Shown here piece by piece: positions 21,967 to 28,343 of a stretch of DNA of 28,343 bases; positions within the stretch are counted from its first letter, which is position 1, and the number at the start of each line of letters is the position of its first letter. The stretch is taken from the NCBI GenBank assembly GCA_964565705.1, contig CAZMGD010000051.1, positions 1-28,343 on the forward strand, written 5' to 3'. This stretch comes from CAZMGD01 sp964565705. Lineage in GTDB: Bacteria > Actinomycetota > Acidimicrobiia > Acidimicrobiales > Ilumatobacteraceae. The notes beneath the pieces were generated by a model. That model was not told the DNA's origin and did no database searches. It saw nothing but the letters and a program-made list of their open reading frames with translations. The translations under genes were made by a program, and so were the position numbers.

Positions 21967-22453
21967 AGTGCGACGTCGGCGCGTCGGAGAGCAACCGCAG
22001 GGCGTGGGGCAGGATGTCGATGACCGCGCCGAGCTGCTCCACGCATCCCTTGGGCGAGCCGGGCGTGTTGCACACGATCGCCTGGCCGGCGACGCCGGCG
22101 ATGCCCCGCGACAACCGCCCGAGCGGGCTGACCAGCCGCATCGCCTCGGCGAGGCCCGGCGCCTCGCGCTCGATCACGGCCCGGGTGCCTTCCGGGGTCT
22201 GGTCGCGAGGGGCGAACCCGGTGCCCCCCGTCGTCACGACCAGCCCGGAGAACCCGGCAACCATGTCGCGCAGCTCGGCGGCGACCACCTCGCGGCCGTC
22301 GGCACACACCCGATGATCGATCACGTCATAGCCGGCATCGGTCAACTGGGCGACGAGCGCGGCGCCCGAGGCGTCCTGGCGCGTGCCGTGGACGACGCCG
22401 TCGGAGACGGTGAGGACCTTGGCGGCCAGAGGAGCATGTTCGTGATCGGCCAT
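21965..22453 (-). CDS. MogA/MoaB-type molybdopterin protein
   Basis: The 162-residue product belongs to the MoaB/MogA family, which adenylates molybdopterin before molybdenum insertion. Visible marks are KVLTVSDGVVHGTRQDASG (12-30), the TTGGTGF loop (74-80), TPEGTRAVIEREAPGLAEAMR, and NTPGSPKG (129-136). I choose the ATG at 22453 rather than 22462 because TACGGT sits 7 nt upstream. No other molybdenum cofactor gene is in the window. MogA and MoaB cannot be told apart with certainty from sequence alone. Confidence 0.88.
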   Translation of the reverse strand: MADHEHAPLAAKVLTVSDGVVHGTRQDASGAALVAQLTDAGYDVIDHRVCADGREVVAAELRDMVAGFSGLVVTTGGTGFAPRDQTPEGTRAVIEREAPGLAEAMRLVSPLGRLSRGIAGVAGQAIVCNTPGSPKGCVEQLGAVIDILPHALRLLSDAPTSH

Positions 22454-22460
22454 CGCCCGC

Positions 22461-22466
22461 ACCGTA
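22461..22466 (-). promoter_or_regulatory. leaderless -10 box of MogA/MoaB gene
   Basis: TACGGT on the minus strand, 7 nt upstream of the ATG at 22453. It forms a compact divergent pair with the alarmone synthetase promoter. Confidence 0.5.
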
Positions 22467-22511
22467 ACGGAGCCGACGCCTGGCCGCAGGTGCCTCGCCG
22501 GAAGCCGCCGT

Positions 22512-22517
22512 TAGGGT
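22512..22517 (+). promoter_or_regulatory. leaderless -10 box of alarmone synthetase gene
   Basis: TAGGGT lies 7 nt upstream of the GTG at 22525. An in-frame GTG at 22516 overlaps this box, so 22525 is the better start. Confidence 0.5.
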
Positions 22518-22524
22518 GGCCGGC

Positions 22525-23214
22525 GTGGATGTTGTGACCCGCGACGACGGGCCCTCCGACGCCGACCAGGACGATCACGCAGCGCTGCGCCAACTGGCGC
22601 ACGAGTTCACCCGCTTCTCGATGGTCTACAAGTTCGGCATCGACGAGATCACGACCAAGATCAACATCTTGCGCGAGGAGTTCACCCACCTCCACGACTA
22701 CAACCCGATCGAGCACGTCAACACCCGCCTCAAGTCGCCCGAGAGCATCCTCCAGAAGGCGCAACGACGCGGCTGCGGCACCACCTTCGACGAGCTGCGG
22801 GAGCACATCCGCGACATCGCCGGCGTGCGCGTCACGTGCAGCTTCGTGTCCGACGTCTACACGATCTTCGAGATGCTCACGGGCCAGGCCGACGTCACCG
22901 TCGTCGACGTCGACGACTACATCGCCGACCCGAAGCCGAACGGCTACCAGAGCCTGCACGCGACGGTGCAAGTGCCAGTGTTCCTGTCCGCAGGCGTGGA
23001 GAACGTGTTCGTCGAGCTCCAGATCCGTACGGTGGCGATGGACTTCTGGGCCAGCCTCGAGCACAAGATCTACTACAAGTACAACCGTGCGGTGCCGGCG
23101 TGGTTGCTGGCCGAGTTGAAAGAAGCGGCAGACACCGCTGCGCGGCTCGACGAGCGGATGGAGCGCCTGCACCGGCAGGTGGCGGCACTCGGGTCGGTCA
23201 GCCGCCCTCGCTGA
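22525..23214 (+). CDS. small alarmone synthetase (RelQ/YjbM-like)
   Basis: The 229-residue protein is a single-domain (p)ppGpp synthetase that transfers pyrophosphate from ATP to GTP or GDP. It has the RelA/SpoT synthetase motifs of the RelQ group: EHVNTRLKSPESI (64-76), DIAGVRVTCSFVSDVYTIFEML (97-118; conserved G-R-V core and Asp/Tyr), DYIADPKPNGYQSLH (131-145) and ELQIRT (164-169) followed by MDFWASLEHKIYYK. There is no hydrolase (HD) domain and no TGS or ACT domain, so regulation must come from expression or allosteric ligands. The GTG at 22525 has a TANNNT box 7 nt upstream. Its 3' end overlaps the NTF2-like gene by 17 nt on the other strand. Confidence 0.93.
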   Translation: MDVVTRDDGPSDADQDDHAALRQLAHEFTRFSMVYKFGIDEITTKINILREEFTHLHDYNPIEHVNTRLKSPESILQKAQRRGCGTTFDELREHIRDIAGVRVTCSFVSDVYTIFEMLTGQADVTVVDVDDYIADPKPNGYQSLHATVQVPVFLSAGVENVFVELQIRTVAMDFWASLEHKIYYKYNRAVPAWLLAELKEAADTAARLDERMERLHRQVAALGSVSRPR

Positions 23215-23656
23215 TCCGCTGCTTGGCCGCGTGCCAGCCCTCGAGCATGCCGGCCATCTCCGCCGGGTCGAGCTTGTCCTCCTCGTAGCACCACAGGCCG
23301 TCGCCGGCGTACTTCAAGAGGCTGAAGCAGGAGAACTGGTGGATGCTGCCGTCGCCTGGGTCGACCATCCGGTTCCAGAACTGGCACGACAGCCAGCCGC
23401 GGTGCTCGTCGATCATGTACCACTCGACCGGGTAGTAGGCCATCCAACGCATCGGCTCGACGGAGAACGCTTCGCGGTACCAGCGACGGATCGCCTCTCG
23501 GCCACCGACGGCGCCGGCACCGGACACGATCATCACCGCGTCCTCGGTGTAGAGGTCGACGAACTCGTCCCAGTCGCCGGCCGGGCCGCAGCGCCGGGCC
23601 ACCTTCTGGTAGTGGGCCCAATGCTCTTCGATCTCGTCGCGAGTCCAGCGTGGCAT
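23198..23656 (-). CDS. NTF2/SnoaL-like protein
   Basis: The 152-residue protein has the cone-shaped NTF2-like pattern: an N-terminal helix (RDEIEEHWAHYQKVARRC), DWDEFVDLYTEDAVMIV, GREAIRRWYREAF, then beta strands rich in Trp and Tyr, ending in an EEDKLDPAEMAGMLEGWHAAK helix. Family members include ketosteroid isomerases, dehydratases and non-catalytic binding proteins, so no reaction can be assigned. The ATG at 23656 has TACGGT 6 nt upstream. It follows fmt by 30 nt but seems to have its own promoter, and overlaps the alarmone synthetase gene end by 17 nt. Confidence 0.8.
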   Translation of the reverse strand: MPRWTRDEIEEHWAHYQKVARRCGPAGDWDEFVDLYTEDAVMIVSGAGAVGGREAIRRWYREAFSVEPMRWMAYYPVEWYMIDEHRGWLSCQFWNRMVDPGDGSIHQFSCFSLLKYAGDGLWCYEEDKLDPAEMAGMLEGWHAAKQRISEGG

Positions 23657-23662
23657 CGCGGC

Positions 23663-23668
23663 ACCGTA
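23663..23668 (-). promoter_or_regulatory. leaderless -10 box of NTF2-like gene
   Basis: TACGGT on the minus strand, 6 nt upstream of the ATG at 23656. Confidence 0.45.
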
Positions 23669-23686
23669 GCCCGGCGGCGGATCGCG

Positions 23687-24580
23687 CTAGGTACCGAGCC
23701 GAGCGCCCGCGCCCAGCCGGGCGCCGTTGGCGAACGCCGCCCACGGCATCGGCCCCTTGCCCTCGGGTTGCACGGTGACGAGCCGCAGCGCGCCCTCCCC
23801 CGTTCCCACGGTGTCGGTCACGATCGTGCCGGGACTCGACCCGTGCGCCACTGGCTCGGCGTCGATCAGCTTCAGGCGCCGCCCAGCAAGCGTGGTCCAC
23901 GCGCCGCCGAGTCGCACCAGGCGATCGAGCTCTGCGGCGGGGCGCGTCCAGTCGACCAGCAGTTCAGCGGGATCGATCTTCGACGCGTACAGCGGCTCAC
24001 CGGATTGCGGTACCGGCTCACCCAGCCCCGCCGACAGCGAGTCCACCAGCAACCGCGTCCCGACCCCGACCAGTCGCGCGCGAAGCGACGAGAGCGTGTC
24101 GCGGGGCTCGATCGCGACCTCCTCGACGGCGTACACGTCGCCCGTGTCGAGTCCCAGGGCGACCTCCATCACGCACACGCCGGTGACCGTGTCGCCCGCC
24201 AGCAGTGCTCGTTCCACCGGTGCGGCTCCACGCCATCGGGGCAGTAGGGAGAAGTGCAGGTTGACCATGGGGATCTGCTCGAGCACGTGTGGCTTGATGA
24301 TCCGTCCGAACGCGACGACGACGGCGAGGTCCGCCAGCGGGTCCAACTCCAGCAGCGCGTCGACGTGGTGGACGACCGGGATCTCCAGGTGCTGCGCGGC
24401 GACCTTGACCGGGCTGGGGACCAGACTGCCGCCGCGGCCGCGGCGCTTGTCGGCGTTGGTGAGGACCGCGGCGATCTCGAAGCCCGAGGCGGCGAGCGCC
24501 TCCAGCGTGGGGACCGCGACGTCGGGGGTGCCGAGGAACGCCAGGCGATCGGGGCGCCCGGTGAACCGGGGCAGGGTCAC
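23687..24580 (-). CDS. fmt: methionyl-tRNA formyltransferase
   Basis: Fmt formylates initiator Met-tRNA using 10-formyltetrahydrofolate. The 297-residue product has FLGTPDVAVPTLEAL (15-29), the tRNA-binding RRGRGG loop, the folate-binding NLHFSLLPRWRGAAP (107-121, with catalytic Asn and His) and the catalytic Asp145 in LDTGDVY. The C-terminal OB-like domain is present but slightly short. The GTG at 24580 overlaps the def stop as GTGA, so deformylase and transformylase are made together. Confidence 0.96.
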   Translation of the reverse strand: MTLPRFTGRPDRLAFLGTPDVAVPTLEALAASGFEIAAVLTNADKRRGRGGSLVPSPVKVAAQHLEIPVVHHVDALLELDPLADLAVVVAFGRIIKPHVLEQIPMVNLHFSLLPRWRGAAPVERALLAGDTVTGVCVMEVALGLDTGDVYAVEEVAIEPRDTLSSLRARLVGVGTRLLVDSLSAGLGEPVPQSGEPLYASKIDPAELLVDWTRPAAELDRLVRLGGAWTTLAGRRLKLIDAEPVAHGSSPGTIVTDTVGTGEGALRLVTVQPEGKGPMPWAAFANGARLGAGARLGT

Positions 24581-25095
24581 GACAGGCGAAGACGTCGGTT
24601 GTCGGTCTTGCCTTCGGACAGCTTGCGGTACTGCTTCAGCGCCGCCTTGCGCTGGTCGGCTTCCATCCGATCGAACATGAGGATGCCGTGGAGGTGATCG
24701 GTCTCGTGCTGGAACATCCGTCCGATCAGTTCGTCGGCCTCGATCTCGACCTCGTCGCCGTCGACCGTGTAGCCGCGCAGCAGCACGGCGTTCGGCCGTG
24801 ACATCTCGACGTAGAGACCGGGGATCGAGAGGCAGCCCTCGTCGTACACCCACTCGCCGCTGGTCTCGACGATCGTCGGGTTGATGATCGCCATCCGCTC
24901 GTCGTCCATCTCCCAGACGAACACCTGCTTCTGCACGCCGACCTGGGGGGCGGCGATGGCGAGCCCGGAGTCGCTCGTGCGCAGCGTGTCGAAGAGGTCG
25001 GTGACGAGGCGCGCCACCTTCCCGTCGATCTCCTCCACCTTGCTCGCCGGCGACTTCAACACAGGGTCGCCATAGGTGCGGATGCCGTATGCCAT
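24577..25095 (-). CDS. def: peptide deformylase
   Basis: Def removes the formyl group from new polypeptides. The 172-residue product has the three motifs: GLAIAAPQ (44-51; more often GxGLAAPQ), EGCLS (86-90, metal-ligand Cys88) and QHETDH (129-134, ligands His130 and His134, catalytic Glu131). The ATG at 25095 follows TAGCCT by 8 nt. It is divergent from the methyltransferase gene with only 23 nt between starts, and coupled to fmt. Confidence 0.96.
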   Translation of the reverse strand: MAYGIRTYGDPVLKSPASKVEEIDGKVARLVTDLFDTLRTSDSGLAIAAPQVGVQKQVFVWEMDDERMAIINPTIVETSGEWVYDEGCLSIPGLYVEMSRPNAVLLRGYTVDGDEVEIEADELIGRMFQHETDHLHGILMFDRMEADQRKAALKQYRKLSEGKTDNRRLRLS

Positions 25096-25103
25096 GGCGT
25101 GTC

Positions 25104-25109
25104 AGGCTA
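25104..25109 (-). promoter_or_regulatory. leaderless -10 box of def-fmt
   Basis: TAGCCT on the minus strand, 8 nt upstream of the def ATG. The divergent gene starts at 25119, so both promoters overlap. Confidence 0.5.
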
Positions 25110-25118
25110 TCGGCCGCC

Positions 25119-25733
25119 GTGGACGAGCCCCAGGAACCGCACTACTTCAGCGCCACCCCGTCGGTGGGCACGGCACCTCGCGAGGTCGAGACGCGACTCG
25201 ACGACGGCCCGCTGCGGTTCCGAACCGACCGCGGCGTGTTCAGCCACGGACGACTCGACGCCGGCACCGCGGTGCTGCTGCGCGAGGCCGGTCCCCTGCC
25301 GGATCGCGGCGACTTCCTCGACCTCGGCTGCGGCGCGGGTCCGCTCGCGCTGACGATGGCCCGCCGGCGGCCGGATGCGACGGTCTGGGCCGTCGACGTC
25401 AACGAGCGAGCCGTGGCGCTGACCGCTTCGAACGCGGCGGAGCTCGGGCTGCACAACGTGCGTGCCGTGTTGCCCGACCAGGTGCCCGCCGACGTGACCT
25501 TCGCCGCGATCTGGAGCAACCCACCGATCCGCATCGGCAAGAGCGCCCTCCACGAGCTGCTGCTGCGCTGGCTGGGTCGCCTGGCCGACGACGCAGCGGC
25601 GTCGGTCGTCGTCAACCGCAACCTCGGCTCCGACTCCCTGGCCGCCTGGCTCACCGCCCAGGGCTTCCCCACCGACCGCCTCGCGTCCCGCAAGGGCTAC
25701 CGCATCCTCCGCGTCACCCGCCGATCGCGCTAG
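25119..25733 (+). CDS. RsmC-like class I methyltransferase
   Basis: The 204-residue protein matches the small MTS-type methyltransferases related to RsmC/RlmG, which methylate guanine N2 in rRNA. It has the pre-core GVFSHGRLDAGTAVLL, the SAM-binding motif DLGCGAG (68-74), an acidic motif II (AVDVNERAV) and the catalytic SNPPIR (133-138, the NPP[FI] type of amino-group methyltransferases). Only the catalytic half is present; RsmC proteins of enterobacteria have a second, inactive domain. The start is the GTG at 25119. A weak TATCGG box lies 5 nt upstream. It is convergent with priA, overlapping by 4 nt. Confidence 0.85.
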   Translation: MDEPQEPHYFSATPSVGTAPREVETRLDDGPLRFRTDRGVFSHGRLDAGTAVLLREAGPLPDRGDFLDLGCGAGPLALTMARRRPDATVWAVDVNERAVALTASNAAELGLHNVRAVLPDQVPADVTFAAIWSNPPIRIGKSALHELLLRWLGRLADDAAASVVVNRNLGSDSLAAWLTAQGFPTDRLASRKGYRILRVTRRSR

Positions 25734-27490
25734 AGGCGCGGCGGATCGACCTCGATCCGGACCCGCTGCTTGGTGGGGCGCGGTGCGTCGGCGAGCGCCC
25801 GCCCGAGCATCGTCCAGTCGGCACCGCGGACGAGGTATCCGACGCCCTCGGACCCAGACACCTCCACGTTCTCGGTCGGGTTCTGGTCGCTCTGGTGACC
25901 AGAATCCGACCGAGAACTGAGGGTCGCGGCGTATTCGGGAGCGCCGGGGCCGGTGATCCGGGCGAGGGCGGCGGCTGGGGGGAACCGCAGGAGCTGTCTG
26001 CGCTGCCACTCGGGCTCCAAGATGCGGGCCGGATCGGCGAGCAGCGCGGCCTGGAGGACCTCGTGGCGTGGCAGATGGGTCTGGACCAGGAGACGTCCGC
26101 CGTCGGAGCGAGGCCCGAGCAACCGAGCCGCACGGACCAGCAGCGTCATCGCCTGCTCCACCGCGCGATAGCGCGGCGCGAGCAGCTCGACGTCGATGTC
26201 CAAGAACGCGACGGTGTCGGCACGGTGCACGCGGTGCAGGACCGCCTCCGTCCCGACGTACACGCCGGCGAGCGGCAGCTCGCTGGTCGTGCCGGTCACG
26301 GCGACGACCGGGCGGTTGGCGGCGGATTCGAGCTCCTCGCGCAGCCGGGTCACGCCCGGACGGAGGTTGGCGAACGCCGTCGCTCCGCACTGCTGGCACA
26401 CAGCGGGGCGGGTCGTGCCGCACCGGGCGCAGACGAACGTGCCGTCGTCGGCCTGGCCGACCGCTGCCTCGCACACCTCGCAGCGCTGGATCGTGCGGCA
26501 CGCCCGGCAGGCCAGCAGCCGGGCCCGGCCGGTCGTGTTGCTGATGCACACCACCGTCCGATCGTGGTCGTGGAGGTGGCGCACCAGCGCGCCGGTCACG
26601 ATCGAGCGATGCACGTCCTCGCTGCGGTCGACGATCTCCACGACCGGCCAGCCGGCTCGTTCGTCGGCCACGGGTGGCGTGGCCGCCTCACCGTGTTCGA
26701 CGATCGCGGTGACCGATGGGCACGGCGACACCAGCAACAGCGGCACGCCCGCCCGGCGGGCCCGTTCGGCAAGGACGTCGCGGGCGTGCCACGTCGGGGT
26801 GCGCTCCTCCTGCAATGCCTCGTCGTGCTCGTCGAGCACGACGCACGAGGCCAGCCCGGCGCAGGGCGCCCACGCCGCGCCGCGAGCGCCGATCACGACG
26901 TCCATCCCGCCGGCCGCAGCGGCCCACTCCCCCGGCACGACAGCGACGGTTCGCCCACCGCGGCGCAGCCGGGCGGCGAGCACCTTGGCTTCGTCCACGG
27001 CCGGGCACACGACCAGCACCGGGCCGAGCCGGCAGGCGGCGAGCACGATCGCCAACGGATCCTCCGATGGCGTGGTTCGCAGCACCCCACCGCCACGATC
27101 GAGCACGGAGGCAGCCACCGTGTGGACCGGCGACGGCACCGGCGTGCCCGAACGGCGCGGCGACGGGACCCCCCGCACCGCCACCGGGGGCGATGCGGCG
27201 ACGAGGAACGGCCGCACGCGGCCGGCACCCCAGCGGTCGGAGGCCCAGCGGACCATGCCGAGCATCGCCCGGTCGGGCCCACGGCCGGTGACCTTGGCGA
27301 TCGGCTTGAGATCCTCGACCGGCAGATCGTCGCCGACGGCCGACACCCGCACGACCCATCCGCCGACGCGGCGGCCGGCGAGAGGGATGCGCACGAGGTC
27401 GCCGAGGCGGACGTCGAGCCCCTCTGGGACGGCGTAGTCGAAGATCTTGTCGAGGCCCGACAGGTCGGGCACGACGCGGGCGGTCAGCAC
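25730..27490 (-). CDS. priA: degenerate primosomal protein N' (PriA-like)
   Basis: PriA restarts stalled replication forks. This 586-residue form has the N-terminal DNA-binding domain (VVPDLSGLDKIFDYAVPEGLD), the eight-Cys zinc region (C328, C331, C337, C340, C354, C357, C365, C368) and the C-terminal LRFPPAAALARITG and RVRIEVDP segments. The ATPase is degenerate: no GxTGSGKT Walker A is seen near residue 135, and the DEEH box is DEHD (220-223). Loss of helicase activity is known for actinobacterial PriA. A 17-residue stretch (about 525-541) is encoded by a 50-bp palindromic repeat inserted in frame. The GTG start at 27490 lies 16 nt after the metK stop, as in other Actinobacteria. Confidence 0.93.
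   Translation of the reverse strand: MLTARVVPDLSGLDKIFDYAVPEGLDVRLGDLVRIPLAGRRVGGWVVRVSAVGDDLPVEDLKPIAKVTGRGPDRAMLGMVRWASDRWGAGRVRPFLVAASPPVAVRGVPSPRRSGTPVPSPVHTVAASVLDRGGGVLRTTPSEDPLAIVLAACRLGPVLVVCPAVDEAKVLAARLRRGGRTVAVVPGEWAAAAGGMDVVIGARGAAWAPCAGLASCVVLDEHDEALQEERTPTWHARDVLAERARRAGVPLLLVSPCPSVTAIVEHGEAATPPVADERAGWPVVEIVDRSEDVHRSIVTGALVRHLHDHDRTVVCISNTTGRARLLACRACRTIQRCEVCEAAVGQADDGTFVCARCGTTRPAVCQQCGATAFANLRPGVTRLREELESAANRPVVAVTGTTSELPLAGVYVGTEAVLHRVHRADTVAFLDIDVELLAPRYRAVEQAMTLLVRAARLLGPRSDGGRLLVQTHLPRHEVLQAALLADPARILEPEWQRRQLLRFPPAAALARITGPGAPEYAATLSSRSDSGHQSDQNPTENVEVSGSEGVGYLVRGADWTMLGRALADAPRPTKQRVRIEVDPPRL
25868..25917. repeat. 50-bp palindromic repeat, copy 2 (inside priA)
   Basis: The arms GTTCTCGGTCGG (25868-25879) and CCGACCGAGAAC (25906-25917) are identical to those of the copy at 11633. 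After one mismatch the stem continues with TTCTGGTC/GACCAGAA, giving a nearly perfect 20-bp stem and an 8-nt loop. Read with priA, the element plus one base forms 17 codons (SSRSDSGHQSDQNPTEN) between ATL and VEVSGSEG, a place where homologues are expected to have a short loop. Confidence 0.8.
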
Positions 27491-27506
27491 GCCGACCGAC
27501 GAGCGG

Positions 27507-28343
27507 TCAGGACAGCGCGGCCTTGAAGTCGTCGAGCTTGCTCAGCTGCTCCCAGGTGAAGTCCGGGTTGGTGCGGCCGAAGTGCCCGTAGGCGGCCGTC
27601 GCCTGGTAGATCGGGCGCTTGAGGTCGAGGTCGCGCACGATCGCTGCCGGGCGGAGGTCGAACGTATCGCGCACGGCCTGCTCGATCGCGGTCTCGGCCA
27701 CGGTGTGGGTACCGAACGTCTCGACGAGGATGCTGACGGGCTGAGCCATGCCGATCGCGTAGGCCACCTGCACCTCGCAGCGCGTCGCCGCGCCAGCGGC
27801 GACCACGTGCTTGGCGACCCACCGCGCGGCATAGGCGGCGGAACGGTCGACCTTGCTCGGATCCTTGCCGCTGAACGCACCGCCACCGTGGCGACCCATG
27901 CCGCCGTACGTGTCGACGATGATCTTGCGGCCGGTGAGGCCGGTGTCGGCGTGCGGGCCACCGAGCACGAACGTGCCGGTCGGGTTGATGTACACGCTGT
28001 AGTCGTCGTCGGCGAACTCGGCCGGGATCGTCGGTCGGATGACCTGCTCGATCAGGTCCGGGCGGATCACGGTGTCACGGTCGATGCCCTCCTGGTGCTG
28101 GGTGCTGATCAGCACCGATGCCAGGCGGACGGCCTTGCCGTCTTCGTAGTCGAACGTGACCTGGGTCTTGCCGTCGGGGCGCAGGTACGGCACCACGCCG
28201 GCCTTGCGGACCTCGGTGAGGCGCTCGGCGAGGCGGTGGGCCAGGAAGATCGGCACGGGCAGCAGGCTGTCGGTCTCGTCGCAGGCGTAGCCGAACATCA
28301 TGCCCTGGTCGCCGGCACCCTGGCTGTTGATCAGGTCCTCGCC
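27507..28343 (-). CDS. metK: S-adenosylmethionine synthetase (partial)
   Basis: MetK makes S-adenosylmethionine from ATP and methionine. The gene runs off the right edge; 278 codons are visible, about the last 70% of a normal 390-400-residue protein. The signature GAGDQGMMFGYACDET lies at the window edge (the reading frame is open past the first visible ATG at 28301). The phosphate-binding GGGAFSGKD and the conserved FVLGGPHADTGLTGRKIIVDTYGG-type region (key marks GGPHADTGLTGRK) follow. The visible end is normal. It precedes priA by 16 nt, a conserved pair in Actinobacteria. Confidence 0.97.
   Translation of the reverse strand, partial: GEDLINSQGAGDQGMMFGYACDETDSLLPVPIFLAHRLAERLTEVRKAGVVPYLRPDGKTQVTFDYEDGKAVRLASVLISTQHQEGIDRDTVIRPDLIEQVIRPTIPAEFADDDYSVYINPTGTFVLGGPHADTGLTGRKIIVDTYGGMGRHGGGAFSGKDPSKVDRSAAYAARWVAKHVVAAGAATRCEVQVAYAIGMAQPVSILVETFGTHTVAETAIEQAVRDTFDLRPAAIVRDLDLKRPIYQATAAYGHFGRTNPDFTWEQLSKLDDFKAALS

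Noticed and set aside
11633..25917. The palindromic repeats as CRISPR repeats or an insertion sequence
   Set aside because: The copies are 14 kb apart without spacers, and neither has a transposase gene nor a length fit for an insertion sequence.
26821..26843. 23-bp near-perfect palindrome inside priA
   Set aside because: It coincides with codons for the Val-Leu-Asp-Glu-His-Asp Walker B region, where GC-rich codon choice produces such symmetry by chance; no second copy is seen.
1..28343. A defence system, prophage or biosynthetic cluster
   Set aside because: All recognisable genes are housekeeping or widespread accessory genes with even base composition; no integrase, toxin-antitoxin, nuclease or modular synthase motif was seen.
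1..28343. tRNA genes in the intergenic gaps
   Set aside because: No gap shows a TTCGANNC arm with a matching acceptor stem; most gaps are shorter than a tRNA gene.

Overview
This window looks like core chromosome of a high-GC actinobacterium, most likely of the class Acidimicrobiia or a relative. The class is inferred from the look of the 16S rRNA 5' part (1-266), the gene order and the promoter style; a 16S search would settle it. The gene order infC-rpmI-rplT-trmH-pheS-pheT-arg operon, mpg next to tyrS, and metK-priA-def-fmt are blocks shared across Actinobacteria. Nearly all of the sequence is coding. No tRNA, CRISPR array, insertion sequence or prophage was seen, and no new multi-gene system was found. 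The interest lies in small regulatory and repeat structures laid over ordinary genes.

Layout. 1-702: 5' end of an rRNA operon running off the left edge, with a structured leader of about 340 nt and a candidate promoter. 702-5037: tyrS, an FMN flavoprotein, a DUF2332 protein, the DNA glycosylase gene mpg and a DedA-family membrane protein. 5074-10966: a six-gene arginine operon argC-argB-argD-argF-argR-argH, every junction a 4-nt start/stop overlap, with a promoter carrying two candidate ArgR operators; argJ and argG are absent. 11057-11626: yqgE. 11687-17232: infC-rpmI-rplT-trmH-pheS-pheT, all on the minus strand. 17455-20051: a DUF1844-type protein, an amidohydrolase-fold protein, and the hisG / cold-shock-like / alkyltransferase-like trio. 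20063-23656: a P450 coupled to a pterin dehydratase-VOC fusion, a MogA/MoaB-type molybdopterin enzyme, a small alarmone synthetase and an NTF2-like protein. 23687-28343: fmt-def, an RsmC-like methyltransferase, a degenerate PriA and a partial metK.

How the genes work together. Most products serve translation (TyrRS, PheRS, IF3, L20, L35, rRNA methyltransferases, formylation and deformylation of initiator Met) or amino-acid supply (arginine, histidine, S-adenosylmethionine). The alarmone synthetase links nutrient state to these functions.

Main observations: (1) a 50-bp palindromic repeat occurs twice, once between convergent genes at 11633-11682 and once inside priA at 25868-25917, where it adds about 17 residues in frame; (2) infC has no standard start codon at its conserved N-terminus and seems to start at AUA; (3) 14 gene starts have a TANNNT box 6-9 nt upstream, implying leaderless mRNAs; (4) the arginine operon promoter and its missing genes; (5) a long palindrome that supplies the argH stop codon.
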